DNA of 64,000 nt. Origin: Rahnella inusitata (GTDB lineage: Bacteria > Pseudomonadota > Gammaproteobacteria > Enterobacterales > Enterobacteriaceae). Shown here piece after piece: positions 50,054 to 57,829 of this stretch. The notes beneath the pieces are model-generated. The model worked only from the letters and a program-made list of their open reading frames with translations. It was not told the origin of the DNA and ran no database searches. The translations under genes were made by a program, and so were the position numbers. Each line of letters begins with the position of its first letter. Positions within the stretch are counted from its first letter, which is position 1. The stretch lies in NCBI RefSeq assembly GCF_003263515.1, contig NZ_JYDE01000015.1, forward strand, positions 1 through 64,000, read 5' to 3'.

Positions 50054-51356
50054 GGGCCTGCACCTTGGCTCCGTAATCATTGATTGCCTGCCATTCGGCG
50101 TGCAACCCTGAAAAATCTGCTTCAGCCACACCAAGGCGCACAGCCTGGTCGACCACAATTCGCGCGACATCAAAGTGTCGGGCACGCGGATACTGCATGA
50201 GGTATTCGCGCATCACCATGCCCAGATTGAGCGGCGTTTTCTGTTGTTGGTAAACTTGTAATGCCTGTTCAATCAATGCCGCAAGTTGTTCGCGGATTTC
50301 ATTAAATTCTTCAAATTCGAGATCAGGCGGAAGTTCGCCGGTCACTTCTTCGCTGCGCAGCGCCAGTTCTTCGTCACGCATATCCAGCAGACGATCCGCA
50401 TTGGCAAAGGTCAGCGTCCATGGCTGATCGAAATAATTTTGCACCGACTGGCGCAGGCGCTGAGCGAACACGCGATTTTTATCCATGTCGATCGCAGTAC
50501 GGATAAATTTATGCACGTGACGGTCATAACCGATCCAAAGGTCAATCGCCTGCTGGCCCCAGCTGGTGATACGGTCAAGTTTGTTCTGCAAATCGAAGAC
50601 CAGCTTGTCGACAAAACTCAGATCCATGTCGATCATCGTGGCGTCCTGAATGCGCATCAGATGCGCCTGCAACAGATCACCCGCCGCTTCCAGCGTATCC
50701 TGCAACTCACGCAGCGTACCGGATGTTTCTGACAGAAGAAGTTCACAGCTGGAGATCGCCGCGCGCCAGTCTTTGTTGAGCAGACCGGCGATATCGTCTT
50801 TCACGCCCTGCTGCTGTTCATCCATGATGCGCTGGGTCATATCGATGCTGTCGAAGATTTCCGCGACAGAGTATTTGAGCGGTGCGTAAACATTGCGATG
50901 CCAGTGGAAATCATCGCCGCCTTCGTCAGCGGCGTCCGCCGCACGCTTGAGTTCCTGCGCAACAATCGAAAGCTGCATAGAGAGACGCAGCGTGGAGAAT
51001 TCGCGCTGACGGATATAATAATCTGAAATGCCGATCGCCAAAGGAGTCAGGCGATAAATGGCGTTGCCGTCTGCCAGCTCACTGACAAAACGGTTGAGCA
51101 AACGCTGACGCACCATGTCATTGATGGCGTTATTGGCACGTACGGTGACGGTCTCGTTGGTCTGCTCAAAACCTTTGCTGACGTGACGAAATGCATCGAC
51201 CAGTTCACCCTCACTCATTTCCCCATCAAGGCGCTCGCTGTTTAATGTGGCAATCGCCAGAAGAAAAGCCAGCCGCTCCGTTGGCAGCGAAATTGAGAAA
51301 TCATTTTTCCGTGCCCAGGCGACCAGTTCGGGTACAGTCTGGGAAAATTCACTCAT
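50034..51356 (-). CDS. mukF: Kleisin subunit MukF
   Basis: The protein has 440 residues, the E. coli length. An N-terminal winged-helix dimerisation domain (about 1-115) is followed by a four-helix bundle (about 120-290), an acidic linker that binds MukE (about 290-340), and a C-terminal winged helix (about 350-440) that contacts a MukB head. It overlaps the cmoM stop/start by four bases (ATGA) and mukE by 20 bases. Confidence 0.97.
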   Translation of the reverse strand: MSEFSQTVPELVAWARKNDFSISLPTERLAFLLAIATLNSERLDGEMSEGELVDAFRHVSKGFEQTNETVTVRANNAINDMVRQRLLNRFVSELADGNAIYRLTPLAIGISDYYIRQREFSTLRLSMQLSIVAQELKRAADAADEGGDDFHWHRNVYAPLKYSVAEIFDSIDMTQRIMDEQQQGVKDDIAGLLNKDWRAAISSCELLLSETSGTLRELQDTLEAAGDLLQAHLMRIQDATMIDMDLSFVDKLVFDLQNKLDRITSWGQQAIDLWIGYDRHVHKFIRTAIDMDKNRVFAQRLRQSVQNYFDQPWTLTFANADRLLDMRDEELALRSEEVTGELPPDLEFEEFNEIREQLAALIEQALQVYQQQKTPLNLGMVMREYLMQYPRARHFDVARIVVDQAVRLGVAEADFSGLHAEWQAINDYGAKVQAHVIDKY

Positions 51357-52138
51357 AATTCGTCCTTCAGAATGGGTTTGTGCGCCATCACGTGGATGTA
51401 ACGTCCCAAACTAACAAAAGGTTCCTGGCGGCAATAACGCTGTTCCAGCGCCAGAAGCTCGTCAAAATCCTGTTTATGTTGTTGTCTGTTTCGCAAATAA
51501 TCGTGGAACACTCTAACACCGGTCTTACCGCTTATCTGCATCTCAAGCTGTTCAAGCCACAGATAGACCTGCGCAGGCTCAAGCGGATGATCGGGTAACA
51601 ATGAGCTCTTTTTGATTTTTGGCACGCCGGCTTCAACATGACCGAAGTTGCCGAGGATCATATGCCGCATGACCAGACCGTGGATATTGTAAAACATCAG
51701 GGACAATGCGCCACCCGGTGCAAGACAATCGACCAGCGCAGCCAGCGCCTCCTGCGGTTCGGCCAACCACTCGATGACAGCATGGAACAATATCAGATCA
51801 ACCGGCTGTTCCAAATGTTCTGCGATGTGCTGAGCGGGGCATTGTACAAATTGCATGTTACCGCTCACACCCTTTTCAATCGCTGCTGCCTGAGCGCGAC
51901 GGATCATCTCACCTGAAAGATCGCACAACAAGACCTGATGTCCTAAAGCGGCCAGTTCACAGGCCATTTGTCCTTCACCGCCACCCGCATCTAAAATGCG
52001 CAACGGCCGCTGAGGCAAACTTTTCATCAACTCCTGCAGATCCTGACCCAGCACAGCCTGACGGATACGTCCCTTCGTTGTGCCGTAGATATTGCGCGAA
52101 AATTTTTCGGCCATATCGTCAAAATTACGATCCTGCAT
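51353..52138 (-). CDS. cmoM: tRNA cmo5U methyltransferase CmoM (SmtA)
   Basis: A 261-residue class I SAM-dependent methyltransferase. The SAM-binding motif [16 protein letters not shown] lies at about 47-61, followed by motif [12 protein letters not shown] and [12 protein letters not shown]. It makes the methyl ester of uridine 5-oxyacetic acid at tRNA position 34. It is the first gene of the cmoM-mukF-mukE-mukB unit, all overlapping, so tRNA modification and chromosome condensation share one mRNA, as in E. coli. It is divergent from elyC. Confidence 0.95.
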   Translation of the reverse strand: MQDRNFDDMAEKFSRNIYGTTKGRIRQAVLGQDLQELMKSLPQRPLRILDAGGGEGQMACELAALGHQVLLCDLSGEMIRRAQAAAIEKGVSGNMQFVQCPAQHIAEHLEQPVDLILFHAVIEWLAEPQEALAALVDCLAPGGALSLMFYNIHGLVMRHMILGNFGHVEAGVPKIKKSSLLPDHPLEPAQVYLWLEQLEMQISGKTGVRVFHDYLRNRQQHKQDFDELLALEQRYCRQEPFVSLGRYIHVMAHKPILKDEL

Positions 52139-52306
52139 GAGGTGTTACCTGTTCACGGTTGAGCATTTTGCTGGAAACATACCTGCTGAATAATTCATAG
52201 TACAGCTATGTGGCTGCTATTTTGGCACAGGCGGACGTAGAATAAATCATCCTGAAGCGGAATCACGCCCGGATGTCGTTTTTTCACTCAAAAGGACCGG
52301 TTTCTG

Positions 52307-53086
52307 ATGTTGTTTATCCTTAAAAAGACCGTGGGCGGCCTGCTGCTTCCCTTGCCGTTTATTTTGCTGATCATGGCCTTTGCGCTGGTGTTGCTGTGGA
52401 TGACTCGCTGGCAGAAAACAGGAAAAGTATGTTTTTCGCTGAGTTGGCTGCTGTTACTGCTGCTGAGCCTGCAACCTGTCGCTGACAGTCTTCTGCGCCC
52501 GATAGAATCAGAATATCCGACGTATCAGCCTCAGGCGCATCCGCCGGTGAAATATGTCGTGGTGCTGGGCGGCGGCTATACCTTCAATCCTGACTGGGCA
52601 CCAAGTTCGAATTTAATCAGCAACAGCCTGCCACGCGTAGCAGAAGGGATCCGAATTTACCGCGCCAATCCGGGGGCAAAACTGATCTTTACCGGCGGCG
52701 CCGCGATGACCAATCCAGTCAGCAGCGCGGCGGTTGCCGGAAAAGTGGCAGAAAGTTTAGGCGTGCCTGAAAGCGATATCTTATTGCTGGATAAGCCGAA
52801 GGATACCCATGAGGAATCGCAGCAAGTCAAAATGCTGATCGGGCAACAGCCATTCGTGCTGGTTACCTCGGCCAATCACCTGCCGCGCGCTATGATTTTC
52901 TTCCATCAGCAGGGTTTGTCGCCGATACCTGCGCCGGCGAACCAGCTGGCGATCGACTCTCCGCTTAATCCATGGGAAAGAACCCTGCCGCAGGCCTTAT
53001 ATTTTTCCCACAGCGAGCGTGCATGGTATGAAACGTTAGGTCGCGCATGGCAATGGTTATCCAGAGACAAGGCTGCGGCAGACTGA
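52307..53086 (+). CDS. elyC: Envelope biogenesis factor ElyC (DUF218)
   Basis: A 259-residue protein with two N-terminal transmembrane helices (about 13-33 and 40-58) and a periplasmic DUF218 domain (about 80-245, VVLGGGYTFNPDWAPSS, KLIFTGGAAMTNP, VTSANHLPRAMIFF). ElyC affects peptidoglycan synthesis at low temperature and enterobacterial common antigen lipid-carrier use in E. coli. An AAGGA site lies upstream. Its stop is one base from the convergent ycbJ stop. Confidence 0.94.
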   Translation: MLFILKKTVGGLLLPLPFILLIMAFALVLLWMTRWQKTGKVCFSLSWLLLLLLSLQPVADSLLRPIESEYPTYQPQAHPPVKYVVVLGGGYTFNPDWAPSSNLISNSLPRVAEGIRIYRANPGAKLIFTGGAAMTNPVSSAAVAGKVAESLGVPESDILLLDKPKDTHEESQQVKMLIGQQPFVLVTSANHLPRAMIFFHQQGLSPIPAPANQLAIDSPLNPWERTLPQALYFSHSERAWYETLGRAWQWLSRDKAAAD

Positions 53087-53087
53087 C

Positions 53088-53981
53088 TTAATTTAGCCAC
53101 GGCAGCAGCTGTTGCCGTGCATAATCAAACTGGCGTCGGTCGAGCTTACCGGTATGGATCAGGTGTGCTACCGATTCCCAGACCAGATACAGCCAGCGCC
53201 GGGAAAGGAAGGTGTCCGAAACGGGCGCTTTCTTCAAATAGCTGAACAGCAATTGTTCACTCATGCCCTTTTCCCACAAACGGAACATATCAAACTCACG
53301 CGGTGCCCACAGCACGGTGCCTGGATTGATCATCGCCAATAGTTGATCGCTGCGCGGATCTTTAAGCATGCTGCGTAGCGAAAGATTACCGTGAACCAGC
53401 ACCGGCGTATCGTCAAAATCCTCAAACATGGCATCCAGACACTGGCGCGAGCGGAACAGCAGCGTGCGATCCTCAGGCGTGAGTTCGGGCGCCTGTAAGT
53501 TCGACAACGTGGCCCATAACACTTCTACACGTTGCGGATACCAGTTTTCCCAGCGATTCTCCTGCGTACTGTCGACCGAGCCCACGCAACCATGGCTGTC
53601 GATGCGGTGCCAGGCCAGCATCGCTTCCACGATTTGATCCTGCAATACCTGCCAGCGCTCGGGGGTTCGCGTAGGCGCTTCTGCCGAAACGCCCCGGAGG
53701 CGTTCGAGCAGCAGAATTTCTTGATAAGGTTTCTGGTGTGTGGTCACCATGCCGTATACGGTCGGCACGCGCACCACGCCTTCACGCGCCAGCATCGAGA
53801 GCTTGTAAGCCTCCTGTCCGGCAATGCCCAGACAGGTAAAGCTTTTCGCCATCAGCGGCATGGCGTAGCCCTGCTCATCGTAAAGTGAAAAAAGATGGGC
53901 ATAAGGCTGTTCACTTACGCATTCCAGGCGGGATAAACGCTCGCCCAGCACAATACTTAATTCGGCTTTTAGCTGTTCCAT
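53088..53981 (-). CDS. ycbJ: Kinase-like protein YcbJ
   Basis: A 297-residue protein matching E. coli YcbJ in length and sequence, usually classed as having a protein-kinase or aminoglycoside-phosphotransferase-like fold. In the position of the usual HGDxxxxN catalytic loop it has VLVHGNLSLRSML, with Asn in place of the catalytic Asp, and no clear DFG/DxD follows (LLAMINPGTVLW). It may therefore be catalytically inactive. The role is unknown. It is convergent with elyC. Confidence 0.85.
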   Translation of the reverse strand: MEQLKAELSIVLGERLSRLECVSEQPYAHLFSLYDEQGYAMPLMAKSFTCLGIAGQEAYKLSMLAREGVVRVPTVYGMVTTHQKPYQEILLLERLRGVSAEAPTRTPERWQVLQDQIVEAMLAWHRIDSHGCVGSVDSTQENRWENWYPQRVEVLWATLSNLQAPELTPEDRTLLFRSRQCLDAMFEDFDDTPVLVHGNLSLRSMLKDPRSDQLLAMINPGTVLWAPREFDMFRLWEKGMSEQLLFSYLKKAPVSDTFLSRRWLYLVWESVAHLIHTGKLDRRQFDYARQQLLPWLN

Positions 53982-54135
53982 AACGTTTTCGCAGTGACGA
54001 AATGAGTGGTTGTTATGATGGAAGCTTCAATGCAGGAATACCCCGTTTCAGATCAAACAAAAACCGGATAGTCGGGAGAGAAAGAGAAAGACATCACGCA
54101 AAAGGAAATGAATTTCATGTAAATCAGGAAAGAGT

Positions 54136-54161
54136 AAACGGAATGCGATGGCATCCCGTTT
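54136..54161 (-). terminator. Probable terminator of ycaR-kdsB
   Basis: On the minus strand AAACGGGATGC-CATC-GCATTCCGTTT forms an 11-bp stem (one G-U pair) with a tetraloop, 8 bases after the kdsB stop. The T-tract after it is short (GTTTACTCTTT). Confidence 0.62.
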
Positions 54162-54169
54162 GGGAATCA

Positions 54170-54919
54170 TCAGCGACTCAAGATTGCGCGCACGCGTTCT
54201 AAATCTTCCGGCGTATCAACCCCGACCGAAGGAATGGCCTTCGCCACGCCAACGTGGATTTTTTCACCGTACCACAGCACACGCAGTTGTTCGAGGAGTT
54301 CAATGTGTTCTAACTCGCTCGGCTCCCACTTAACGTACTGGCGGATAAACCCGGCGCGATAGGCATAGATACCAATATGGCGAAGGAATACATCGCCAAT
54401 AGTTTCTTTTGATATCGCAAAGCGCTCACGTTCCCAGGGGATTGCCGCCCTGGAAAAATACATCGCGTAACCCTGAACATTGCGCACAACCTTCACCGCA
54501 TTCGGGTTGAACGCTTCTTCGGCGGTTTCAATCGGCACGGCCAGCGTGGACATTCCCGCTTCGCTGTTGGCCAGATTTTCAGCCACCTGACGGATAATAA
54601 CTGGCGGGATTAACGGTTCATCGCCTTGCACATTAACGATAATTTCGTCATCGGCGAACTGACACAATTCGATTACTTCTGCCAGACGCTCAGTCCCGGA
54701 CTGATGATCCGCACGCGTCAGACACACTTCACCCCCGGCATCTTCAACAGCCTTCACGACTTCCGGGTGATCGGTCGCAACAATGACTCTCTTCGCGCCC
54801 GACTCTAACGCACGCTCCATGACATGGACAACCATCGGTTTGCCGTTGATATCTGCCAGAGGTTTACCCGGCAAACGGCTCGAACCATATCGGGCAGGAA
54901 TAATGGCAATAAAACTCAT
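54170..54919 (-). CDS. kdsB: CMP-KDO synthetase
   Basis: A 249-residue nucleotidyltransferase with the GT-A-like N-terminus [19 protein letters not shown] (about 3-21), [12 protein letters not shown] (about 95-106) and the [22 protein letters not shown] block. It activates KDO with CTP for LPS inner-core synthesis. Its start overlaps the ycaR stop by four bases. Confidence 0.97.
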   Translation of the reverse strand: MSFIAIIPARYGSSRLPGKPLADINGKPMVVHVMERALESGAKRVIVATDHPEVVKAVEDAGGEVCLTRADHQSGTERLAEVIELCQFADDEIIVNVQGDEPLIPPVIIRQVAENLANSEAGMSTLAVPIETAEEAFNPNAVKVVRNVQGYAMYFSRAAIPWERERFAISKETIGDVFLRHIGIYAYRAGFIRQYVKWEPSELEHIELLEQLRVLWYGEKIHVGVAKAIPSVGVDTPEDLERVRAILSR

Positions 54920-55098
54920 GGATGCGTCTCATCAACAGAAAGTGGGCGGGCCTCATTTTCTAATAATACAGGAATGCCATCCCGGACGGGGTACGCAAGG
55001 CTGTCCGCTTTGCAGACCAGTTCCTGTGACTCTTTATTGAAGTACAACTTTCCGTTGCACACAGGGCAGGCAACGATTTCAAGCAAACGGTGATCCAT
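54916..55098 (-). CDS. ycaR: Trm112/UPF0434-type small protein YcaR
   Basis: A 60-residue protein beginning [19 protein letters not shown], with a single CPVC pair and the [11 protein letters not shown] block typical of the Trm112-like UPF0434 family. It matches E. coli YcaR in length. Function is unknown; it is coupled to kdsB by a four-base overlap. The start at 55098 has a CCGGGAG ribosome site. The longer frame to 55221 has no homology. Confidence 0.93.
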   Translation of the reverse strand: MDHRLLEIVACPVCNGKLYFNKESQELVCKADSLAYPVRDGIPVLLENEARPLSVDETHP

Positions 55099-55281
55099 AA
55101 AATTCTCCCGGAGGCGAGTACGCCCATAATCTATGTGGCGCAGCGCGAAAATGCATTGGAAAACACAATACGACGGTGCCAGAGAATAGCATAACCGCCC
55201 GATCAGCGTTAATACCCACATCCCCAGGAAGAGGTAGAGAGAGAACGAAATGTAACGAGAAAATTTTCACTTTGTGATGAT
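55099..55281. other. Upstream part of ycaR-ycaQ gap
   Basis: No gene seen in this part. It contains the ycaR ribosome site and leader on the minus strand. No convincing minus-strand promoter was found, so ycaR-kdsB may depend on readthrough from ycaQ or on a weak promoter here. Confidence 0.4.
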
Positions 55282-55310
55282 TGCGTTACTGGCGGAGCCG
55301 GAGTAGAATT
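55282..55310 (+). promoter_or_regulatory. Promoter of the ycaR-ycaQ intergenic small transcript
   Basis: -35 TTGCGT (55282-55287), exactly 17 bases, -10 TAGAAT (55305-55310, five of six consensus bases). It points away from ycaR toward the small ORF at 55357. The start point would be near 55317, inside the CRP site, so CRP-cAMP would be expected to block it. Confidence 0.5.
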
Positions 55311-55313
55311 TTT

Positions 55314-55329
55314 TGTGAGCTACATCACA
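55314..55329. promoter_or_regulatory. Consensus CRP-cAMP site
   Basis: TGTGAGCTACATCACA has both perfect half-sites TGTGA-N6-TCACA. A weaker half-site TGTGA at 55274-55278 overlaps the -35 of the upstream promoter. Relative to that promoter the strong site sits at about +5, a repressing position. Relative to a second possible -10 (TAAAAT, 55353-55358) it sits at about -42, a class II activating position. Which is used cannot be told from sequence. Confidence 0.8.
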
Positions 55330-55356
55330 TAAATAACCTTCAATACGAGTTTTAAA

Positions 55357-55407
55357 ATGAAAACCATTAACAAAATCATCGCTATGTTCGCAAACTTCAG
55401 CAACTAA
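55357..55407 (+). CDS. Putative 16-residue amphipathic small protein
   Basis: The ORF encodes MKTINKIIAMFANFSN. Nearly every codon is one preferred in highly expressed enterobacterial genes (AAA ACC AAC ATC ATC GCT TTC AAC TTC AGC AAC TAA). Hydrophobic residues I4, I7, I8, F11 and F14 recur on a helical face and Lys2/Lys6 add positive charge, suggesting membrane-surface binding. A partial GAG ribosome site lies seven bases upstream. It resembles, from memory, the N-terminal part of the 28-residue AzuC of E. coli, another CRP-controlled small-protein RNA; this is a suggestion, not an assignment. Alternatively the region is only an sRNA. Confidence 0.5.
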   Translation: MKTINKIIAMFANFSN

Positions 55408-55438
55408 CATTGCGTGGCACCTGCTATCATCGTGAATC

Positions 55439-55472
55439 AACGGCTGCCTGAGGCAGCCGTTTTACTTTTTTT
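55439..55472 (+). terminator. Rho-independent terminator of the small transcript
   Basis: AACGGCTGC-CTGAG-GCAGCCGTT followed by TTACTTTTTTT: a 9-bp stem with a T-rich tail on the plus strand only. The minus strand lacks a T-tract here, so the hairpin is not primarily a ycaQ terminator. It therefore marks the end of a plus-strand transcript although no long plus-strand gene exists upstream. Confidence 0.82.
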
Positions 55473-56697
55473 AGCTTAGCTGCCAGCCGGAATTCCAGTA
55501 ACCCTCTAACACATCAGGAATTTTTAGGACACTCACCTGTTCAGCCCCCTGCCATAACGCAAACCGATTAACAGCACCGGTGATATCCTGCACCCGTCGG
55601 GATGTGATTCTTGTACCTGGCTCCAGATGCAAACTTTTGACCTCAAGGATTTTTTCCTTGCGATGCATTTTGGCATCTACGCGGCCAATGAGTTCGCCAC
55701 GTTGCAGAATGGGTAAGCTGAAATAGCCATACTGGCGTTTCGCTTCTGGCGTGTAACACTCGATCCGATATTCAAAATTGAACAACGTCGATGCACGCTT
55801 GCGGTCCCATACCACAGGGTCAAAGGGCGATAAAAGCGTCGTTACTGTAGACGTAATACCTGAATCAAGCGCCTGCTGTAACAGAGGCCATTGTTGCTGA
55901 TGCACATAAAAAACGCCCTCCAGTCCGTCAACTTCAACGGGCGTAATTTCCTCATCTGCCAGCAAATTCGCAATCACTTTTTTGGTATCAACACGTTTAA
56001 GCCGGTAATAATCCGCCAGCCACTCCGCCTTGAATAAACCGAGACATTGCGCGGACCGCCTGAGCATTTGAAACTCTGCCGCTTCTTGCGTCAGCGCCTG
56101 GGTCGCATCATCCCAGCCGGGCATAACACGTTCAGCCAGATCATAAACCCGGTGAAAATTACGCCGTTCAGCGACCATCAGCTGGCCCGACGTGAACAGG
56201 GTTTCCAGATGCTTTTTATGCGGTTTCCAGTCCCACCAGCCACTGTTCGGTTTCTTCTCGGCGCTGAAATCGGCTGATCGAACAGGACCCTTCTCAGCAA
56301 TATGGGCAAGTAACGCCTGAATATCGTTCTGGTGTTCATCGAACCATGCCTGCGAAAACTTCCATCCCATTTTCTGCGGATTTAACATGCGATGGCGCAG
56401 CAGACCGTAATCTTCGCTGGGGATAAAGCAGGCCTCATGCGCCCAGTATTCAAAAACCTTACCCGCTGACAGCGCGTCTTCCAGCCAATGCGGTGAATAA
56501 TTGCCAAGCCTGCTGAACAGCACCAGATACGGACTGCGGGCAACCACGCTTATTGTGTCGATCTGCAACAATCCCATAGTGCGGATTGCCTGCACAACAT
56601 CGTCGGCAGACGGTTTTTTGATCCGGGGTTTATAAAAGTTTTGAGCAGACAAATGCAGGGTGCGGGCTGAAACGAGAGATATAACCGGGTGAGACAT
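55471..56697 (-). CDS. ycaQ: DNA glycosylase YcaQ (AlkX, HTH_42 family)
   Basis: A 408-residue protein of the AlkZ/YcaQ family with tandem winged helices. The catalytic QxD motif is in GLLQIDTISVVARSPYLVLFSRLGNY (about residues 40-65), and LSPFDPVVWDRKRASTLFNFEYRIECYTP (about 280-308) is conserved. E. coli YcaQ unhooks interstrand crosslinks caused by nitrogen mustards. The C-terminal 50 residues differ from E. coli. The start at 56697 (MSHPVISL) has GGAT six bases upstream; the ATG at 56709 has no ribosome site. Confidence 0.9.
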   Translation of the reverse strand: MSHPVISLVSARTLHLSAQNFYKPRIKKPSADDVVQAIRTMGLLQIDTISVVARSPYLVLFSRLGNYSPHWLEDALSAGKVFEYWAHEACFIPSEDYGLLRHRMLNPQKMGWKFSQAWFDEHQNDIQALLAHIAEKGPVRSADFSAEKKPNSGWWDWKPHKKHLETLFTSGQLMVAERRNFHRVYDLAERVMPGWDDATQALTQEAAEFQMLRRSAQCLGLFKAEWLADYYRLKRVDTKKVIANLLADEEITPVEVDGLEGVFYVHQQQWPLLQQALDSGITSTVTTLLSPFDPVVWDRKRASTLFNFEYRIECYTPEAKRQYGYFSLPILQRGELIGRVDAKMHRKEKILEVKSLHLEPGTRITSRRVQDITGAVNRFALWQGAEQVSVLKIPDVLEGYWNSGWQLS

Positions 56698-56793
56698 ATC
56701 GGTATCCATGGCAGCAAATAAACTGTGGATACCGATAGCATATTTTTACCGGAGCGTAAAATTCAGCTCAACGGGGAATAACAAAATTCAGAA

Positions 56794-57006
56794 TCAGAAC
56801 GCGATAACATCAGCCGCTGAAGGGCCGTGCGCTACGCTGCGGTACGTAGTGAATTCGACACGCTGACCAGCATTCAGGGATTTATTTTTGGTATTCGCGA
56901 TGGAAGTACGCTGAACATAAATCTCAGAAGAACCGTCGAGCGGGCAAATAAAACCATAGCCTTTAGCCTGGTTGTACCATTTAACTAAACCCATTTTTAA
57001 CATCAT
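56794..57006 (-). CDS. Divergent cold-shock-domain protein
   Basis: A 70-residue CSD protein. The RNP1-type motif KGYGFI is at residues 15-20 and the C-terminal GPSAADVIAF is typical of Csp proteins. However, the RNP2 region, usually VFVHFSAI, reads IYVQRTSI: the His and second Phe that stack on nucleic acid are Gln and Arg, and a Cys precedes PLDG. RNA or ssDNA binding is probably altered. The start at 57006 has AAGGAT seven bases upstream. An extension to 57075 overlaps a strong leader hairpin. Compare the canonical csp at 57268. Confidence 0.85.
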   Translation of the reverse strand: MMLKMGLVKWYNQAKGYGFICPLDGSSEIYVQRTSIANTKNKSLNAGQRVEFTTYRSVAHGPSAADVIAF

Positions 57007-57027
57007 AATTTCTATCCTTTCTTTTGG

Positions 57028-57065
57028 GCATCCATGAACACACTTTTTTATTATTGTTCGGATGC
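57028..57065 (-). ncRNA. Leader hairpin of the divergent csp gene
   Basis: On the minus strand GCATCC-GAACA ... TGTTC-AT-GGATGC forms an 11-bp stem with a 2-base bulge and a 14-base A-rich loop. It can be extended by GGGC/GCCC outside with an internal loop. It ends about 10 bases before the ribosome site. This suggests temperature- or chaperone-sensitive translation, as in cspA leaders, but that is inference. Confidence 0.55.
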
Positions 57066-57185
57066 GTTTGCCCATTTCTAAGTTAATTTTTTTATAAAAA
57101 ACCTCTAATGAGCGAATTTGTTTTAACGATTATTTTTACTACTTTTACGACTTATCATCACGCCGTATGTATTTTTGCAGACATT

Positions 57186-57209
57186 AAAAACCCGCCGTCC
57201 GGCGGGCTT
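57186..57209 (-). terminator. Rho-independent terminator of the canonical csp gene
   Basis: On the minus strand AAGCCCGCCGGACGGCGGGTTTTT: a 7-8-bp GC-rich stem with a two- to four-base loop and a T-tract, about 60 bases after the stop at 57268. It separates the two csp genes, so the downstream one needs its own promoter. Confidence 0.88.
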
Positions 57210-57267
57210 TACTCTGCTGATATGAATAACGGATAAGGTTGTTTCATATCATCATGTTAGCCTCTTA

Positions 57268-57477
57268 TCAGAGAGCAATAACATTAGCAGCAGCAGGACC
57301 GCGCGGGCTATCCTGAATGGTATATTCTACACGCTGACCTTCGGCCAGAGTTTTGAAACCATCGGTGGCAATTGCAGAGAAATGTACGAAGACATCTTTA
57401 CCGCCATCAGCCTGCTCAATAAAACCAAAACCTTTGCTTTCATTGAACCACTTAACCTGACCCATTTTCTTAGACAT
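57268..57477 (-). CDS. Canonical cold-shock protein (CspC/CspE type)
   Basis: A 69-residue single cold-shock domain with intact RNP1 KGFGFI (15-20) and RNP2 VFVHFSAI. It is very close to E. coli CspE/CspC ([18 protein letters not shown]). It binds RNA and ssDNA and acts as an RNA chaperone or antiterminator. As I recall the E. coli order, no csp genes lie between lpxK and ycaQ, so the two csp genes look like a lineage-specific insertion or duplication. An AAGG ribosome site lies upstream. Which csp symbol applies cannot be decided. Confidence 0.93.
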   Translation of the reverse strand: MSKKMGQVKWFNESKGFGFIEQADGGKDVFVHFSAIATDGFKTLAEGQRVEYTIQDSPRGPAAANVIAL

Positions 57478-57829
57478 GCTTAAAACCTTTTACGAAATAT
57501 AAAATCCTGCCATTCGGCAATGTTGGCCAATAGTTCAGACAATTACTTATGGGGAGGACTTAGAAGGTTCGTCTTGGAAGCGGAATCATCGGGAAAGAGA
57601 TAACGTCTGGGAGGAACTGCTTTACTCTACACTCATACATAAATAGCGCTGCAACACAGGCTGCACGCATTAACTCACACCCCTGAAACAATAGCAAGTG
57701 AAGTGCTGAAACAAATGTTATGATTTTCAAGATATGGATAAATAGTCTTTATAAATCATGCTCTTTAAATTTAAAAAAAAATATGTAAAATTTACCGAAG
57801 AACGGTGATCCTGACGAGTTTAAGGCAAA
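57478..57829 (-). promoter_or_regulatory. Upstream region of the canonical csp gene and 3' end of lpxK
   Basis: No gene in 352 bases. On the minus strand TTGCTA, 18 bases, TTAATG near 57660-57690 is a possible promoter. It would give a leader of about 180 bases, a length seen in cold-shock genes. Just after the lpxK stop, ACCGTTCTTCGGT followed by AAATTTTACATATTTTTTTTT may be a weak lpxK terminator. Confidence 0.4.

Larger units (their letters stand above)
55317..55475 (+). ncRNA. Candidate small transcript (sRNA / dual-function RNA)
   Basis: From the predicted start near 55317 to the T-tract end at about 55472 gives an RNA of about 155 bases, holding the 16-codon ORF and about 35 untranslated bases before the terminator. 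The 3' segment contains GCGTGGCACCTGC, which includes an anti-Shine-Dalgarno-like CACCTG that could pair with target mRNAs. No known sRNA was recognised. In the E. coli gene order as I recall it, ycaQ and ycaR are adjacent without such a gap. Confidence 0.45.

Noticed and set aside
50054-50185. 44-codon N-terminal extension of mukE
   Set aside because: It lies inside mukF and has no similarity to MukE; the ATG at 50053 matches the family.
57006-57075. 23-residue N-terminal extension of the divergent csp
   Set aside because: The extension would be encoded by a strong leader hairpin and lacks a ribosome site; the ATG at 57006 has AAGGAT at a good distance.
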